Origin: Sisyra terminalis | Lineage: Eukaryota > Arthropoda > Insecta > Neuroptera > Sisyridae | Assembly: GCA_958496175.1 (NCBI GenBank) | Contig: OY292280.1 | Span: 4,774,001-4,838,000, forward strand | Length of the DNA: 64,000 nucleotides | Direction of reading: 5' to 3' | The notes under the pieces: model-generated | What the model was told of the DNA's origin: nothing | Databases searched by the model: none | Seen by the model: the letters and a program-made list of their open reading frames with translations, nothing else | Program-made: the position numbers and the translations under genes | Shown here: positions 12,701 to 27,700 of the stretch, piece after piece | Layout of the letters: each line of letters begins with the position of its first letter | Position numbering within the stretch: the stretch's first letter is position 1

Positions 12701-15700
12701 ACACAACAGACAAATGACAATTGAAATGGCAGTCGAAACAAATGACAACAGTTGGATGAACGTTTCAACCGCTTTAACCAAAACTGTAATTGATTCCAAA
12801 CGATACTTAATTTAAAATAAAACGGGAGTTATAAAGAATTTATTTTAGTGGTTTCCACTGTTAGACTTGTTTCGTATTTAAATGTTTCAGTTTAGACTAT
12901 AGAGATGTAGTATAGAGTGTGTATGTTGTAACCAATGACAAAAAATCATATTAAACTTGATGGAATGTGACGACGATCATTTTGACCAAGTTCGTTAAAG
13001 TGAAATGACATTAAAAAAGAGAAACAGAATTTTCAAATTAATTTTAAGGTCTAAAAAAAAGTTAAACATGAATTCTCTATACTTTATCTCAATGGATTAG
13101 ATCAGTAAGCAATAAATTGATGTTCAGGTGATTCTATATGTAAATATTGTTAAATTGGGAGCATCTACTAATTGAAAATTGGCAACTACTAATTGTTATC
13201 CATTACTAATAGACTAGAAGATAAAATTATCGTTGCTAACCGACATATAGAAACATGTAAACATCAATCTGATACCTACTAAATCTTATAGTTGATAAAT
13301 AACAGTTTAAGTAACAAATATAACTTGTATAATCTATACGAATATATAAAATTCTTACGTCTGTCTTTACATTTCGATTTTGAACCCAATCTTAGGGTAA
13401 ATATTTGTTTCAAGAGGCCCTTATTCCAAATTTAACATTTGTAAAATTTTTGTCTGTATGTCCCGATTTAACTAAAGAACGGAACAACCGAATTTAATGA
13501 AATTTGGTATTAAGATACAACACAATTTCCCACAGACTATAGGCTACTTATCATTCCAAAAAAATAATAAGGAAAGGTATTCCCTAGGGATGAAAACAGA
13601 AATTTTAACTTTAGACAAGTGAGTTATATATCATTGGAAAGGTAATTTAAAGTTAGAAAATAAATTGTAAAAATATTTTTAGTTGAACTGATAAAAAGCA
13701 CAGTAAATTCAATTTAAATTTTAAAAAATTACCTCCTTGAAATATAAACCTTTATATATAAAAGGCACAAAGTTATAATATTATAATAATAAAGTTATAT
13801 GATCCGCCTAATTATAAAGACTTTGGTTCGAATCTTACAGTAAACTTTGTTTTTTATTTTTTTTTACAAAATTGTTGTAAATAAACCCTTAGAGTTGCTC
13901 AATAAGGAAATATTAACGAAAAAAAGTAATAGTAGTAGAAGTAGTAATAATAATAATAGTAATAAAACTTAAAATAAATACGTTTTTAAAACCGTGCATA
14001 CATAAAATCATGTATTTATATATCCCCTCTGACTAATGAAATTTTAATATTTGATGTATTCCTTTTAAGAAGTAGACATCTCATAAGATTTTTTTTTTTT
14101 TTTGAAAATTCCTACCCTAACAGAGTGAATGGGGTTGACTAAGTTTTTATGAGAAAATGTCGAGTTAATCAACAATCGAAATTTTGAATTGAATAAGTGT
14201 AATTAATAAATAAATAATTAATTAATAATAAGTTTCTGTTTTTGTTATATCATTTTAGCTACAGCATTTTAAATAACGTCATTTCACTTAATTAGTATGA
14301 AAGTTTAGGTAATAGGTACTTATACCAAATACCCAAGAGGCAGTTTTTAATTTTTGTTTGTTTTTCAACAATCAAACTTTTTAAAATCTATTTTTTTTTT
14401 TGAATCAATGATGGTGACCTGGAGCAATTATTTAACATTAAGGGAGCAATTTTTTGTCATATATTTCATTATCAATCAAAAAATAATATCATCCAAAACA
14501 ACTTTAATAATCTACACCTACGTTACGCAGACGAAGTCGCGGGGATTAGCTAGTTTAACTGTATAATATCAAAGGATGTTCTACAAATGTTCCTAATTTC
14601 AGGAAATGCACCAGCCCCTTCCTTGATTCCTGTGAATGGAGCTCAGCAAATGAATCTCCAAATGAACGAATCTACAAACAATTATAGACAACCTCCAGGA
14701 ATATTACATCATGGCGAACATTGTAGATCATTTGGACGTGCTGTTCAACAAAATGGTGGATATGGTTTGTTGAAATTGATTGTTTTACTTTGAAAAACCG
14801 CAAATAACGCCGGTGGTGATGATAACTATCCTTAAGATAACTTTTTCAAAATAGATAACATTTTATATCATTATTCATAGGTGATAAAAACGCATGTTTT
14901 TCTCATCATCCAGATCAAATTTTATCTGGATAATAAATGTGAAAAGATCGACTATAAAGATTATTAATTTAGATGAAAATTTTATTCTAAATACCTTGAA
15001 ATAGTCAAAGATTTTATAAGGATATAGAAGTTCAATTATGTGTCAAAAATGTGGACGAAAAACGTTTATTCATAAACGTTTCCGATAGGAATCAACAATA
15101 TATAGAATATATATTGCGGTCCAATTTATGTAGTATAATTTAATATAATAATATATGAAAATTATACCATAAACATAAATTTGAACAGAAGATCAATAAA
15201 AAATATTTGTGACTAATTGCCCAGATACGTATTTCGATTGCCAAGCAAGGTTCCTCAGTGGTCATCAAGTAGTTTGGATCACTCCGTAACTGTTTTATGA
15301 TGATTCACCAAAATGTCACCAAATTGCTTGGAAATCGAAATACGTATCTGGGTAATACGTCACAAATATTTTTGTTTGAACTTCTGTTCAAATTTATGTT
15401 TATTAGACTGATTCAAAAAAAAATAATGATTTTTTTTCTTAATTATATCGAAAATATTGTAGGGATGACAAAAAAAAAATCTGTGAAAGTTTAAGCTCTT
15501 AATATTAATTGTGTATACAATATATAGAATATATTGCGGTCCAATTTATGTAGTATAATTTAATATAAATAGGTAATATATAAAAATCATACCATAAACA
15601 TAAATTTAAACAAATGTTCAAATTTGGAATTTTGTAACTAACGAACAAATAAATATATAGAAATGAACCGAATGGATTTTTAAAGGGAATTTAATGCTTT

Positions 15701-18700
15701 ACAAAAAAGGTCTCTTAACGTTTTTACATAAAAATCACTATGTCAACAGTTATTCAACAATAATTTAATATTTCATTCAACTTTAATTGTGAATAACTTT
15801 TGAAAAAGTGATTTTATGCAAAAACGTTACGAGACCTTTTTTGTAGAGCCTTAAATTCCTAATGTTTATGGTATGATTTTTATATATTATTATATTAAAT
15901 TATACTACATAAATTGGACCGCAATATACTCTATATATTGTATACACTGATGTTCATATGTTTCTATATATGAGTATTGTTATATAAGGAGTTCAAAAAT
16001 TTTATAAAACCGATAGCTAACGACGATAAACAGACTAGGAATATAACTTTCTGGTTTAAATCGATAGAAAATCCAATATGCTCAATGTTCCAATAACATT
16101 TGATTGGGGAGATTTTAAATTTTATATAATTTTACAAGATAATTGTTGAATATCCACTTATAAAAACATCTGAACTTCAATCTGATGTCTACCAAATCTA
16201 ATCTGAATCTTATAAGTGAAAAATAAGTAACAAATGTAACCTGAATTGTTATAGAAATTATTTAAACATATAATATTTAAGCATATACTACAAATGTTCC
16301 TTATTTCAGGAAATGCATCTTCCTTAATTCCTGTCAACGGAACTCAGCAAATAAATCGTCAAATCAACGAATCTACAAACAATTACGGGGAATCTACAGG
16401 AATATTACATCATAGTGAACATTGTAGATTATTTGGACATGCAGTTCAACAAAATGGTGGATATGGTTTGTTGAAATTTCTTTATATAATTTTTATCTAA
16501 CAATTCCTTGTAAATCGCTTCGGTTAAGCGGTTAGATTTATTACCAGTGTCATTTATAACTAATTTTTATTGAATTTTATGTATCCTAGAAGCTCTTATT
16601 ATTAGTTTTTAATAATTAGTGTATTTAAAAAATGGATCATAACAAGAATTATTGTCACGGTTAAAGTAAGGGGCATTTTACGTGAAGAGGATAACGAAAA
16701 AAACGTGATGTTCTGAAATTTGTTCATATTTGGGATAATTGTACTTCTAGTAAGTACTAGCTGATCCCCGCAACTTCGTCTGCGTAACGTAGGTGTAGAT
16801 TATGTTTTCTTTTCAAATTTGCCATTTGTAGTGGTATATGAAAATTTTTATTTTTCTTATTTCTTTTACGAAAAACATAATCATACCTGAAAACACTATT
16901 TTGTCGACTTGAAAAAGACACATTTAATAAACTGTTGCAAAGAATAAAATTGTTCTATATAATAATCAATTAATTTTCAAAAAATATTTATAAATATCTA
17001 AAAAGAGTATGTCTATTGCGTATAGCTACGGTAGGTATACCTACCGTAGACTAAATAATCTGTAAATCAATCAGTATCTATACATAAATTAAAAAATATC
17101 GCCAAGTTCAATAAAGTTGGTCTTAATTATAAGTAAATAACGATGACCATGCGACATTTTTCAAATAATTTAAATTTTTAAACTTGTGATATCTTTCGAA
17201 TGGAATGTTCAAATTGAATAACTCAAAAAGTTATATAATGGTATTGAAGCAAACTTAAATATGAAGTCATTTATTTTGCTAAGGATTAATCCCAAAGTAT
17301 AAATAAAAGAGCTTTTATAACGGTGGCATTTATATATATTTTTTAAAATGAAAAAACACTTATTGTGACATAACTATAATAGTTAGACATATGCTGTCGT
17401 TCTATTTTTTGTAGATAATAATATGTTCTACAAAATCGTACTACATTATTTTGTTCTATAATCAATAGTTTTCGCAGCGCACGCGATAAAAGAATATTTT
17501 TTGGTAATTTTTTTCAGACCTTGGGTTACATTATTGAAGTTTTAGTGTGGATCCCTAACTTTTTTGAAAATTTAATAAAGCCTATGTTCACCGGAAATAG
17601 TGTAGTTTCCTAAAAGTGCAAGAATTTTTCAAATCGGTCAAGTAGTTTCGGAGCCTATTCAACGCAAACAAACAATCAAATCTTTCCTCTTTATAATAAT
17701 ATATTGATATATTGATGAATGTGGATACAAAATATTTTTTTCGAATGATGATTATTTGCCAAATAAAAAGCACAGTAATTTAATTTAAAGTACAAAAAAT
17801 TGCCTTTTTGAAATATAAATGTTTTTATAGATAATAATCTGACAGTAAACTTTTTTTTACAAAATTGTTGTAAATAGATCCTTAGGGTTGCTCAGTGAGG
17901 ATATATTAACGGAAAAAAATTAATAGTAATAAAGCTTAAATTAAATACGTTTTTAAAACCGTACATATATAAAATCGTGTATTTATATACCCGCTCTAAC
18001 TGATGAAATTTTAATATTCGGTGTATTCCTTATAGGAAGTAGGCATGTGATAAGATTTTTTTTTTTGAAAATTCCTACCCTAACAGACAAGGGCGGATTC
18101 AGGATTTTTTTCTTGGGGGGGCACAATATCTTTTATTTGCAAGTGCGTGAAAGGGATCACGAAAAAATTCGCAATTCCAGCCAGAAATCATCATAATGAT
18201 AAATAATAAATAATCATAATGATAAAAGAAATTTAAAATCCTCTTCCAGAGCAAAAAGCATATGCCAAATCGTGTATGGTGAACTCTTGACTATCCAATA
18301 TGGGTTAATTATATAGTTGAAATTCAGATATTTCAATAATAAGTTTAAAGATACATAATGGTTATACATGATTATGGAAGAACTGGGTTTCGTGCAATTG
18401 TACAAATTTTAATTTTGCGGTTGTGTTGTATAGTGCAATAGTGTAATAGTTTTTGGGAAAAGTTTCATTCGAGAATCGAAAAAAGGTGATGGGGATATTT
18501 TGACGCGAGTATTTTGATAACTTTTGACTTTTTTTAGTCATAATTAAGACCGAATTTATTGATCTTGGCGAAATTTTTTATTTATGTATAGATGCTGATT
18601 GATTTACGGATTATTTGGTTCACGGTAGGTATACGCAATTGAACATACTCTTTTTAGATATTTATAAATATTTTTTGAAAATTAATTGATTATTACATAG

Positions 18701-21700
18701 AACTATTTTATTCTTTGCAACAGTTTATTAAATGTGTCTTTTTCAAGAGTGTGAAGTGTTTTTATGTATGATTATATTTTTCGTAAAAGAAATAAGAAAA
18801 ATAAAATATGTTACGCAGACGAAGTCGCGGGGATCAGCTAGTATCGCATAAACCAGTTGAACCTCAGTACGACACGTGTGTACTTTAATGCATCTATCTC
18901 CTAAACTATTGCAGATCCCATTTTAAAACTTCTGGTGTATTATAAATGTACTTTAGGCGATATTTTGAAATAAAAAAATCCAAAAACAAAATGGTTGAAG
19001 TTACTGAAATTCTAATTTGAAAAGTTTACTTCCAATTGTGTATATTAAAAAAAATAAAAACGTCCAGTTTTATTTTTTATTTAGAAAGAACAGTTAATTT
19101 TCTATTTAAACCGCCATATTTAATATTTCAAAAAAAAAAAATTGTTCAAAAAATACGAATTTCAAAAACGACAATTCTTTAGAAGCGTATTACTTGGCAA
19201 ATAATCATCATTCGAAAAAAATATTTTGTATCCATATTCATACTTACTAGAAGTACAATTATGCCAAATATGAACAAATTTCAGAACATCACGTTATTTT
19301 CGTTGTCCACTTCACGTGAAATACCTCGTGATTGTTTATAAACGCCTGAAGAAGGCTTAATAAAAGCCGAAACGTCGCGAATAAACATCAAGTTTTAACT
19401 ATTTATTTGATCCTAGTTTTCTGAAACTTGTATTAAGTTTTCATCATCAAGGATCTGAAATTTTACCACAGTATATCTCGGTATCTTACGATTTCTGAGT
19501 TCAATCAATATTACAGTAGGGAAAGGCATTTTAATGTTCAAAGAACCCATTAAATGTCATTTAAAGTCAAAGGCATTTAAATGTTTTGATTTCAAAATGC
19601 ATTTTTTTAACAGGGACATTTAATTTAAAAAAAAAAAAACGTTGGTTTAGTACTCTTATGATAACTTTTGTCACTTGTCGTAGATGTCAGCACTAATTTC
19701 AAAGTACAAAAGTGTATAACAAGACTTCACTATAATCTCTATAAAACACTTTAGTATATAGTCTCCAAAAATAATCGCCATGTTTTTTTTTATTTTAGGG
19801 AATGGCACGGTTCGTTCTTCAATTCCTGCTAGTTATGTTCCAACATCGCACGCCAATGGATGTAGACACGATTTTCGAGAATGTTCGCAAATATTAAGTC
19901 ATGGTGAAAATTTGAGACATTTTGGACCTTCGGGTCAGCACAATGGTAAGTATAGAGTACTGAAATTAATTCATTAATTACAAATCGCCTAAAACAGCAG
20001 ATGTGACACAAATGTAGTTTTATTGTTTAATTTTGTATACTTTAACGTTTTTACGGTTTTTTTATTTATTTTGTTCGTTAGGATTTGTCTTAGGATATAT
20101 AACAATAACACCATTTTTTTATTACATATACGTTTATTATTACACACTTTACCATACAAACGCTTATTTCTGTAGGCTGGCGCTCATTGGTATTCAATTG
20201 TTATTTGTTGTAGTTACCATTAAAAACTGTGCCTACATAGATGGCGTTTCATACACCACATTAGATACTTCACGCTATATGCACACTAGGGTGTCCGTTA
20301 TTTCCCAAATTGATTTTTTACAGCGATCGCCCCCTGAATTTTTAGTTAAAGATATAAAAAAATTATCCAATACAATTAAGCTCTTAATTTCTTGATTAAA
20401 CCGTGCCGGAATCATGTTACTTTTACCATTTAAATAACATGGAATTATTTGACTTTTAACTTTTAATTTTTTTTCTCAGAAACAAAAGAATGAAAACATT
20501 TAAGGTCAAATTATTCTGACGTAAAATTTATCGCTCTACAAAAAAGGTGTCTTATGAATTTTCGATTAAATCACTCCATTAAAAGTTATTCAACATTTAA
20601 CTTGAATTAATTTGTATTTTGTAATTTATTCAACATTTAATTTGCTGAGTACAAGTTCTAAGAAATTTCTCATAGATGGCATCAGGTGAAATGGTAAAAA
20701 TTCGAATTTTAATTGAACTTTTGTCGATAGTGTCATTAATTAGTATGAAATTCACTTCGTAGGTACAAAATATTGAGTAAAGTTCGAAAATTTATCCTGG
20801 ATAAATTGAATTTAACGACTATAGCGAATTCGGATCTTATGTCAACGGTTTTAATTTTCAAAAATTGTTTTTTTTGTTTAATTTTCAATTCAAGCCTTAA
20901 AATTAACACAAATAATCACTGGCGCTCTAATGATAATAATTTTTATTTTCTCTTTCAATGATTTTATAGTTAAAAAAAGACAAAATGAGCAAAAAGTTGA
21001 AAATATTGCAAGATTTATATTACGCACAAGTGAAATGTTGAATAACTTTTAATGGAGTGATTTAATCGAAAATTCATAAGAGACCTTTTTTGTAGAGCGT
21101 TAAATTTTACGTCAGAATAATTTGATGTTAAATCTTTTCATTCATTTGTTTCTGAGAAAAAAAAAATTAAAAGTAAAAAGTCAAATAATCCCATGTTATT
21201 TAAATGGTAAATGTAACATGATTCCGGCACGGTTTAATCAAGAAATTAAGAGCTTAATTGTATTGGATAATTTTTTTTATATCTTAAACTAAAAATTCAG
21301 GGGGCGATCGCTATAAAAAATCAATTTGGGAAATAACGGACACCCATATATTAGGGTATTATTAAAAATGATTCAGCCTATTACACCTAGAAGCAAATAA
21401 GTGAAATTATAAGGAATATATATCTTTTACAAAAAAAGACTCAGGAACAAAAGATAGTCAGCTTATAATTATAATTTCAGAGCATACATCGGCTCCGCTA
21501 CTAATTCCTGCTAGTTCTACTCAACCATCGAATCCCTATGGATCTACAAACAATTATAGAGAGCCTGCACGAATTATAAATCGCGTTGAACCTTTTAGAG
21601 CTTTTGGACGTGTAGTTCAACAAAATGGTGATTATGGTTTTATTGATTTTTTTTTGTATTTTTCCAAACCCCCAATAATAATGCCAATGGCGATTTAAAT

Positions 21701-24700
21701 GTTATTCTAGTGATGATAATTATCCTTAATTTTTGCAAACTAAAAATACAATTTTAGTTTAATTCTTCAACCGTTTTAACAAATGAAGCCGATAATTTCC
21801 TTGGATTTTTCATTAACCCTTTAATGCGCACACTCGTGCTAAACAGTAGGTACCTATAATACTATACAGTCAGTGGTGTAGCTACCTAGGGGCTAGGCGG
21901 GTAGTGCCCCGGGACCCTCAAGCTTAGCGAGCCCCCGAATCCTTACTAGAAATCTCGATCAAACTGAACTTTTAGAAATTCAGTTGGAAGTTCACCAATT
22001 ATGTAAGGAAATAATGAGCAAATATGCAGTGCTAGAATGCGACCTAACGGAAATATTTGCAGCAATGTTATTATTCTTTACAATTCCTGTCACTTCTGCA
22101 GCAGCTGAAAGGTCATTTAGCAAATTAAAAATAATAAAAAAATATTTAAGAAATAATATGGGTCAAACTCAACTCCGATATTTATCACTAATAGCAATTG
22201 AAAGCAAAACCGCATCAAGCCTGGATTTAAACGAAGTTATATATACTTTTGCGAAAACTAAAGCTAGGAAAAAATTGTAAATATAATTGTTATTTAGTCA
22301 GTTGGTAGGCCCGACCTTTATATAATAAACCCTTGAATCTTCTGTATTTCGTTTTATTTGCCAAACCTATACCTAGTATCAATTGTAATTTGTGTTGTTA
22401 CTGTTTAATATTTTTATTACCTGGCCTGCAGTGCACAAAAAAGAGCTTAAGTAGCTTAGCATTTTGAAAGTATTTGTATATTTCATATTTTTATTTGACA
22501 AAACCTAATAAGTCTACATAGCAGTGGGGCCCCATTTTTTAATTTGCCCCAGGGCCTTTGGTTACCTAGCTACGCCACTGTATACAGTAGATATAGTATG
22601 TGAAAGTTTCCAATTTTCGGCTCTTTTGTTGAGATTGTGGATCAAAATCCAATATTAAACTACCATTAGTTTTATATTTGAAAATTTATATTCTGGAATT
22701 GTATTCATAAAAACTATTAAAGTTTTCCAAATGTATCAACTTGTTGTCAAAATTTTGTGCATTAAGGAGTTAATTTATTATCTAATGGTTCTATCAGACT
22801 ATCTGAAGATTGCATTTTTATCAAGGGAGTTTAATTTTCGAACCATTTTTGGGAATCAAGGCGTAGGGAATATTGTATCATTTTAACATAAAAAATAGCC
22901 AATATTTGTTTTTTTTTTTAATTTCAGGAAATGCACCGGGTCCTTCCGCGGCTCCTATGAATTCTACTCAACCATCGAATACCAATGGATTTACAAACAA
23001 TTTTGGAGAATCCTCCCAAACTTTAAACCATGGTGAACCTTTTGGGCGTTCTGGGCTTTTAATTCAACAGAATGGTAAATATAATTTAATGCAATTCTTT
23101 TTCTTGCTTTATTTCTTTTACTTTTACAAACCGTCAGTAATGTAGTTGGTAGTTGATATAAATATGATCTAATGATAAATATCCGACATTTTGGAAATTT
23201 TAAACGTCGCTTTGGTTACTATTTTAACTGCTTTGTCAAAAGAAACCAATTATTTTTGTATTTAATGGTTCATTGGTATAGGCAAAGATTTTAATAAGGG
23301 GCCTCCATTGTAACGGCTGTTTTTTACTTAAATTTTTCGACATTATATCAATGTTCAGTTCAGGTCAAAATAAGATTTTTTTGCTAACTTTGAACAGTTA
23401 TACTGTGTATACAATATATAGAATATATTGCGGTCCAATTTATGTAGTATAATTTAATATAATAATATATAAAAATCATACCATAAACATATATTTGAAC
23501 AGAAGTTAAAACAAAAATATTTGTGACGTATTGCCCAGATACGTATTTCGATTGCCAAGCAATCTTCCTCAGTGGTCATCAAGTAGTTTGGATCACTCCG
23601 TAATTGCTTTGTGATGATGCGATCTTTTTTATTGAAACATAAAGTGCAAAGGTTGAGGTTATATATGAAATAGTATACCGAACAAATGACTACAACGGTT
23701 TTTCTGGCGCATGCGTACTCTTTTCTCGAGCTTCTTCATGGCCATTTAGTAGAAAAGAGAAACTTATTTAGAAGTTCAACTATGTATCAAAAAACCTGAA
23801 TCATCACAAAGCAGTTACGCAGTGATTCAAACTATTTGACGACCACTGAGGAAGATTGCTTGGCAATCGAAATACGTATCTGGGCCACGTATCTGCCAAG
23901 CAATCTTCCTCAGTGGTCGTCAAATAGTTTGAATCACTCCGTAACTGCTTTGTGATGATTCACACATGATTTAGTTCAGGTGTTTATGCCAATTTTGTTA
24001 AATTGGGAATATACAAGAATCTTATAAAACCATATAGAAAACAAACAGATATTGTCATCCACTACTTACAGAAGATATATTTATAAGTTTTCAGTCGATA
24101 GGAAATCCAATGAAATCAAGTCTCCAAGGACATCTTATTGGGTAACTCTTAGATTTCTATATACAGTGTAATCTCACTAATCCGGCACTTCGATAGATCG
24201 GCACATCCAATAATCCGGCACCTTCCGCCCACGCCTCCCTCGCCCCTCTATACCTGTGCATACATTTATTTCCTCTATGAAATGCTTTATTTTATTCATT
24301 ACCTCTGATTTTTCACTATAATCCAGTAATCCGAACATTCCAATAATCCGGCCGGTTTTTAATAGTGCCGGATTAGTGAGATTACACTGTAGTATCATAA
24401 GATAGTTCTACGTTTCGAATCAATTTTCAATATCCTCATCTGAATCTCAACTTGATACCAAATCTAACCTAAAATTTAAAAATGAGAAACTAGTTGAAAT
24501 TATTAATATAGTTTAAGGATAACTATAGTATATTTAATATACTTTATTATATATATACATCAAAAGCAGCACCTATTCATTTCTACTTTCAGTGAATGGA
24601 TCAGCTTCTTCCCATATTCCTGCTAATTCTGCTCAACAATCTTATCCCAATGAATCTGCAAACAATGTTCGGGAGTCTTCAGGAATTTTAAACCGTTATG

Positions 24701-27700
24701 AGTCTTCGGGAAATTTAGGACAAAATGGTAATTATTATGTATAACATATCGTTTTTAAAATGTTTTTTTTTTTCTAACTTCTGATATTGAAAAATATCCG
24801 GAACTTTTAGAAACTTTAAAAGTAGTTTTACTTAAAATTTTTATCGTTTTACAAGTGGAACAAATTACTTTCATGAATTTTTAATGGTTCTTGCGTTCAA
24901 TTGTCAACTTGTAGTTTATATAGAATAGCATTTAATTTTAAATAGCTAAGAATGTAAAAAATGGTTCCCAAGTACTTATCATTTTTTTTATATTTTATTT
25001 AAGACGCCCGTGAACTTATGCCTCAATCATCCGAAAACACAGGGAACCATACTATAAATAATCCTAATTTGGGAAGATTCTCCGGAAACACCGACAGTGG
25101 TAATTTTCCACGTCCTATTAAATATAAGGAAATCTATAACCATGGAATTGTTACCATTGATTTAACTTTTGATGATACCTCTAATCTACCACGAGGCCAA
25201 CGAAACGGCGGTAAGATTTTTACTGATCTTAAAGTAATTTTTATTTTACTATAGTGGAAAAATATAATGATATCAGGTTTTAATAAGCATAGTCTAGGCA
25301 TTTATCTGAATTTAATTTTCTTTTAGCACCTTCAGCGACGATTACCCGACCATTATTACAATCATCTCCCAACGCCAATGATCGCGAAAGATCAATAGGT
25401 TCGATCATTTGCATAAACTCTGACACCTCTGATCATGAAGGTAAAATTATCGAAAAAGCATATGAACATTTGTAGAAATTCCATATCTTATTTGACGCAA
25501 ATAGTTTAAATATTTGTTAAAATTTTATATTTGCTCTTTTTCTCTAAAACCACAGAGATGTAATATAGAATGCTCATCTACTCTAATAGTATAAAGAGGA
25601 AAGATTTGATGGTTTATTGGCATTGAATAGGCTCCGGAACTACTTGACCGATTTGAAAAATGCTTTCACTGTTAGGAAGCTACACTATCTTCGTTGAACA
25701 TAGGCTATATTCAATTTTCAATTTATTCAATATGTCTTTTTAAAGTCGACGAAATAGTTTTTTCAGGTATGATTATGTTTTTCGTAAAAGAAATAAGAGA
25801 AATAAAAAATTCCATATACCAGTACTAATAGCAAATCTGAAAAGAAAATATAATCTACCCCTACGTTACACAGACGAAGTCGCGGAAATCAGCTATATTG
25901 TATATATATACGAAAAATTCAAGTAGATGCTCAATTGGTGATATGAAATAACATAGTTAAAACTTGAAGGCCAAAATGAGAGAATGGCAGCTTTAAATAT
26001 GTCGTTTAAGGAATTTGAACCGGTTTGAGGTATTTATGATTTGTTGTCAATTATAAATACATTAACACCTTTTTCCGAGTCCATAAATTACACCTTTAAA
26101 TTTGCATTTTTCTCATTACCATATTATTTATTATCACAAGTTGAGAACAGGTAAAATTCTTTTCAATTTCACACCTGTTTGGAATTTATTCGGTTTTGCT
26201 CACAATAACAGTCATTATAGAGCAAAGGTCAAAAAATTGTACTTTAATATTTGTCTACCTGAATTCTACCGTATGATTGAAGAACAGGTTAATCGAATTC
26301 GATAGTATTTTGTTTTCAAGTACATCTTAGTGTTCCGCCAAAAAAAAAGAGTATAAAGGTCACAAACAAGTCCAATTTAAATAGTTGTACCAATATTTTA
26401 TTTTGATTTCATTTATGGTTCTAATTTAAAGACAGCTTTACTGATTTGATAGAAACTTTGTAATCAAGTTCAACTAATTTATCTTCGGATGAACAGGTTG
26501 CCTATTTACGTTTAATTATTAATAATAAAAGTAGCGTTCAGAAAAAGGCCGATTAAGGGTGGAACACCGTCAGAAAAAATTTTTTTTCGATTTTTTTAAT
26601 GTATTTTCACTGATAAAAATTGAATAAATTGATAATAACATAAAAAAATATCTTAAAAAAACTTTAAATCCGTTTTTCTCGAAATCAACTTTTAAAACTG
26701 GGAGACAAGATTTCTCAGAAACTATCGGACGGATTGACTTGAAACTGGAGAGTGTTATAGTTTAACACGTCTTCTTGGTACTGAACCTCTGAAATTGGCC
26801 AAACCTCCCCCCTCTCAAAGTGGGAGCAGGGGAAAGGTCCAAAAAAAGGTCGTTTTTTTGAATTTTTTTTTTCAAATCGCGCCATTTTGTGAATTTCCAA
26901 CTTTTTTCGGATTTTCGAGGTTCAGTACCAAGAAGACGCATTACTAAAACCTACATTCTTTGGAAAATCATGATCCGATTTCCGGTTTCCGAGAAAACTT
27001 GTCTCCCGTTTGCCTCCTCATTTTTGAGGACCCTTTTTCAAAGCGCTGTAAAAGGAGGTGGGGGGAGGGACATATCGGGGCAAATAAAAAAAAATAGTTC
27101 AAAACTTCAAGTTTTATAAGCCGAAGACCGTTTTTTAATATCTCTAAAAAAAAATAATGGCAGCAGTTTTAAAAAAGTCATTTTGTTTTTACGTTCTGAC
27201 GGTGATCCACCATTAAAATAAATAAATGGACACCCATTAATTGGATATAAATTGGATTCTTTAATTAAAAATCTATGTTGTTTTTTAAGATTTTTTAAAA
27301 AAATCAGCATACATGAAATCAGGGTGGCCTATACAAATGATATTGCGAGCCACTTCGGAAATGCATCATTTGCAACTCCGGGAGCCTCTTTTGAAGTTAT
27401 ATCTGAAATTCTCCATACTAAATTTAGATACACTGTAATCATTTTAATATTTCGGTTTTCACCAATTTGGTCATTATAAACGGTATACATTTTATGAAAG
27501 CCTGATGCATATCGCGGGTCGAAAAAATTGTCAAAGGTGCCTTTTGTAGTCTGCGGGTTGGCCACCTCTGACAACCTCTGATTTAAATAAACAATGAATA
27601 ATCTATTTTTTATCTACATATATAAAATTGTGGTGTTGGTTTATGTAGATTTCTAAAACTCAAAAAAATTATCATTGATTTAGCTGAAATTTTGTCGTGG

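Noticed and set aside
26102..26305. Possible small exon ending at AACAGGTAAAATT
   Set aside because: The donor resembles those of the RING gene, but the only upstream AG would give a ~10-nt exon out of phase with its neighbours.
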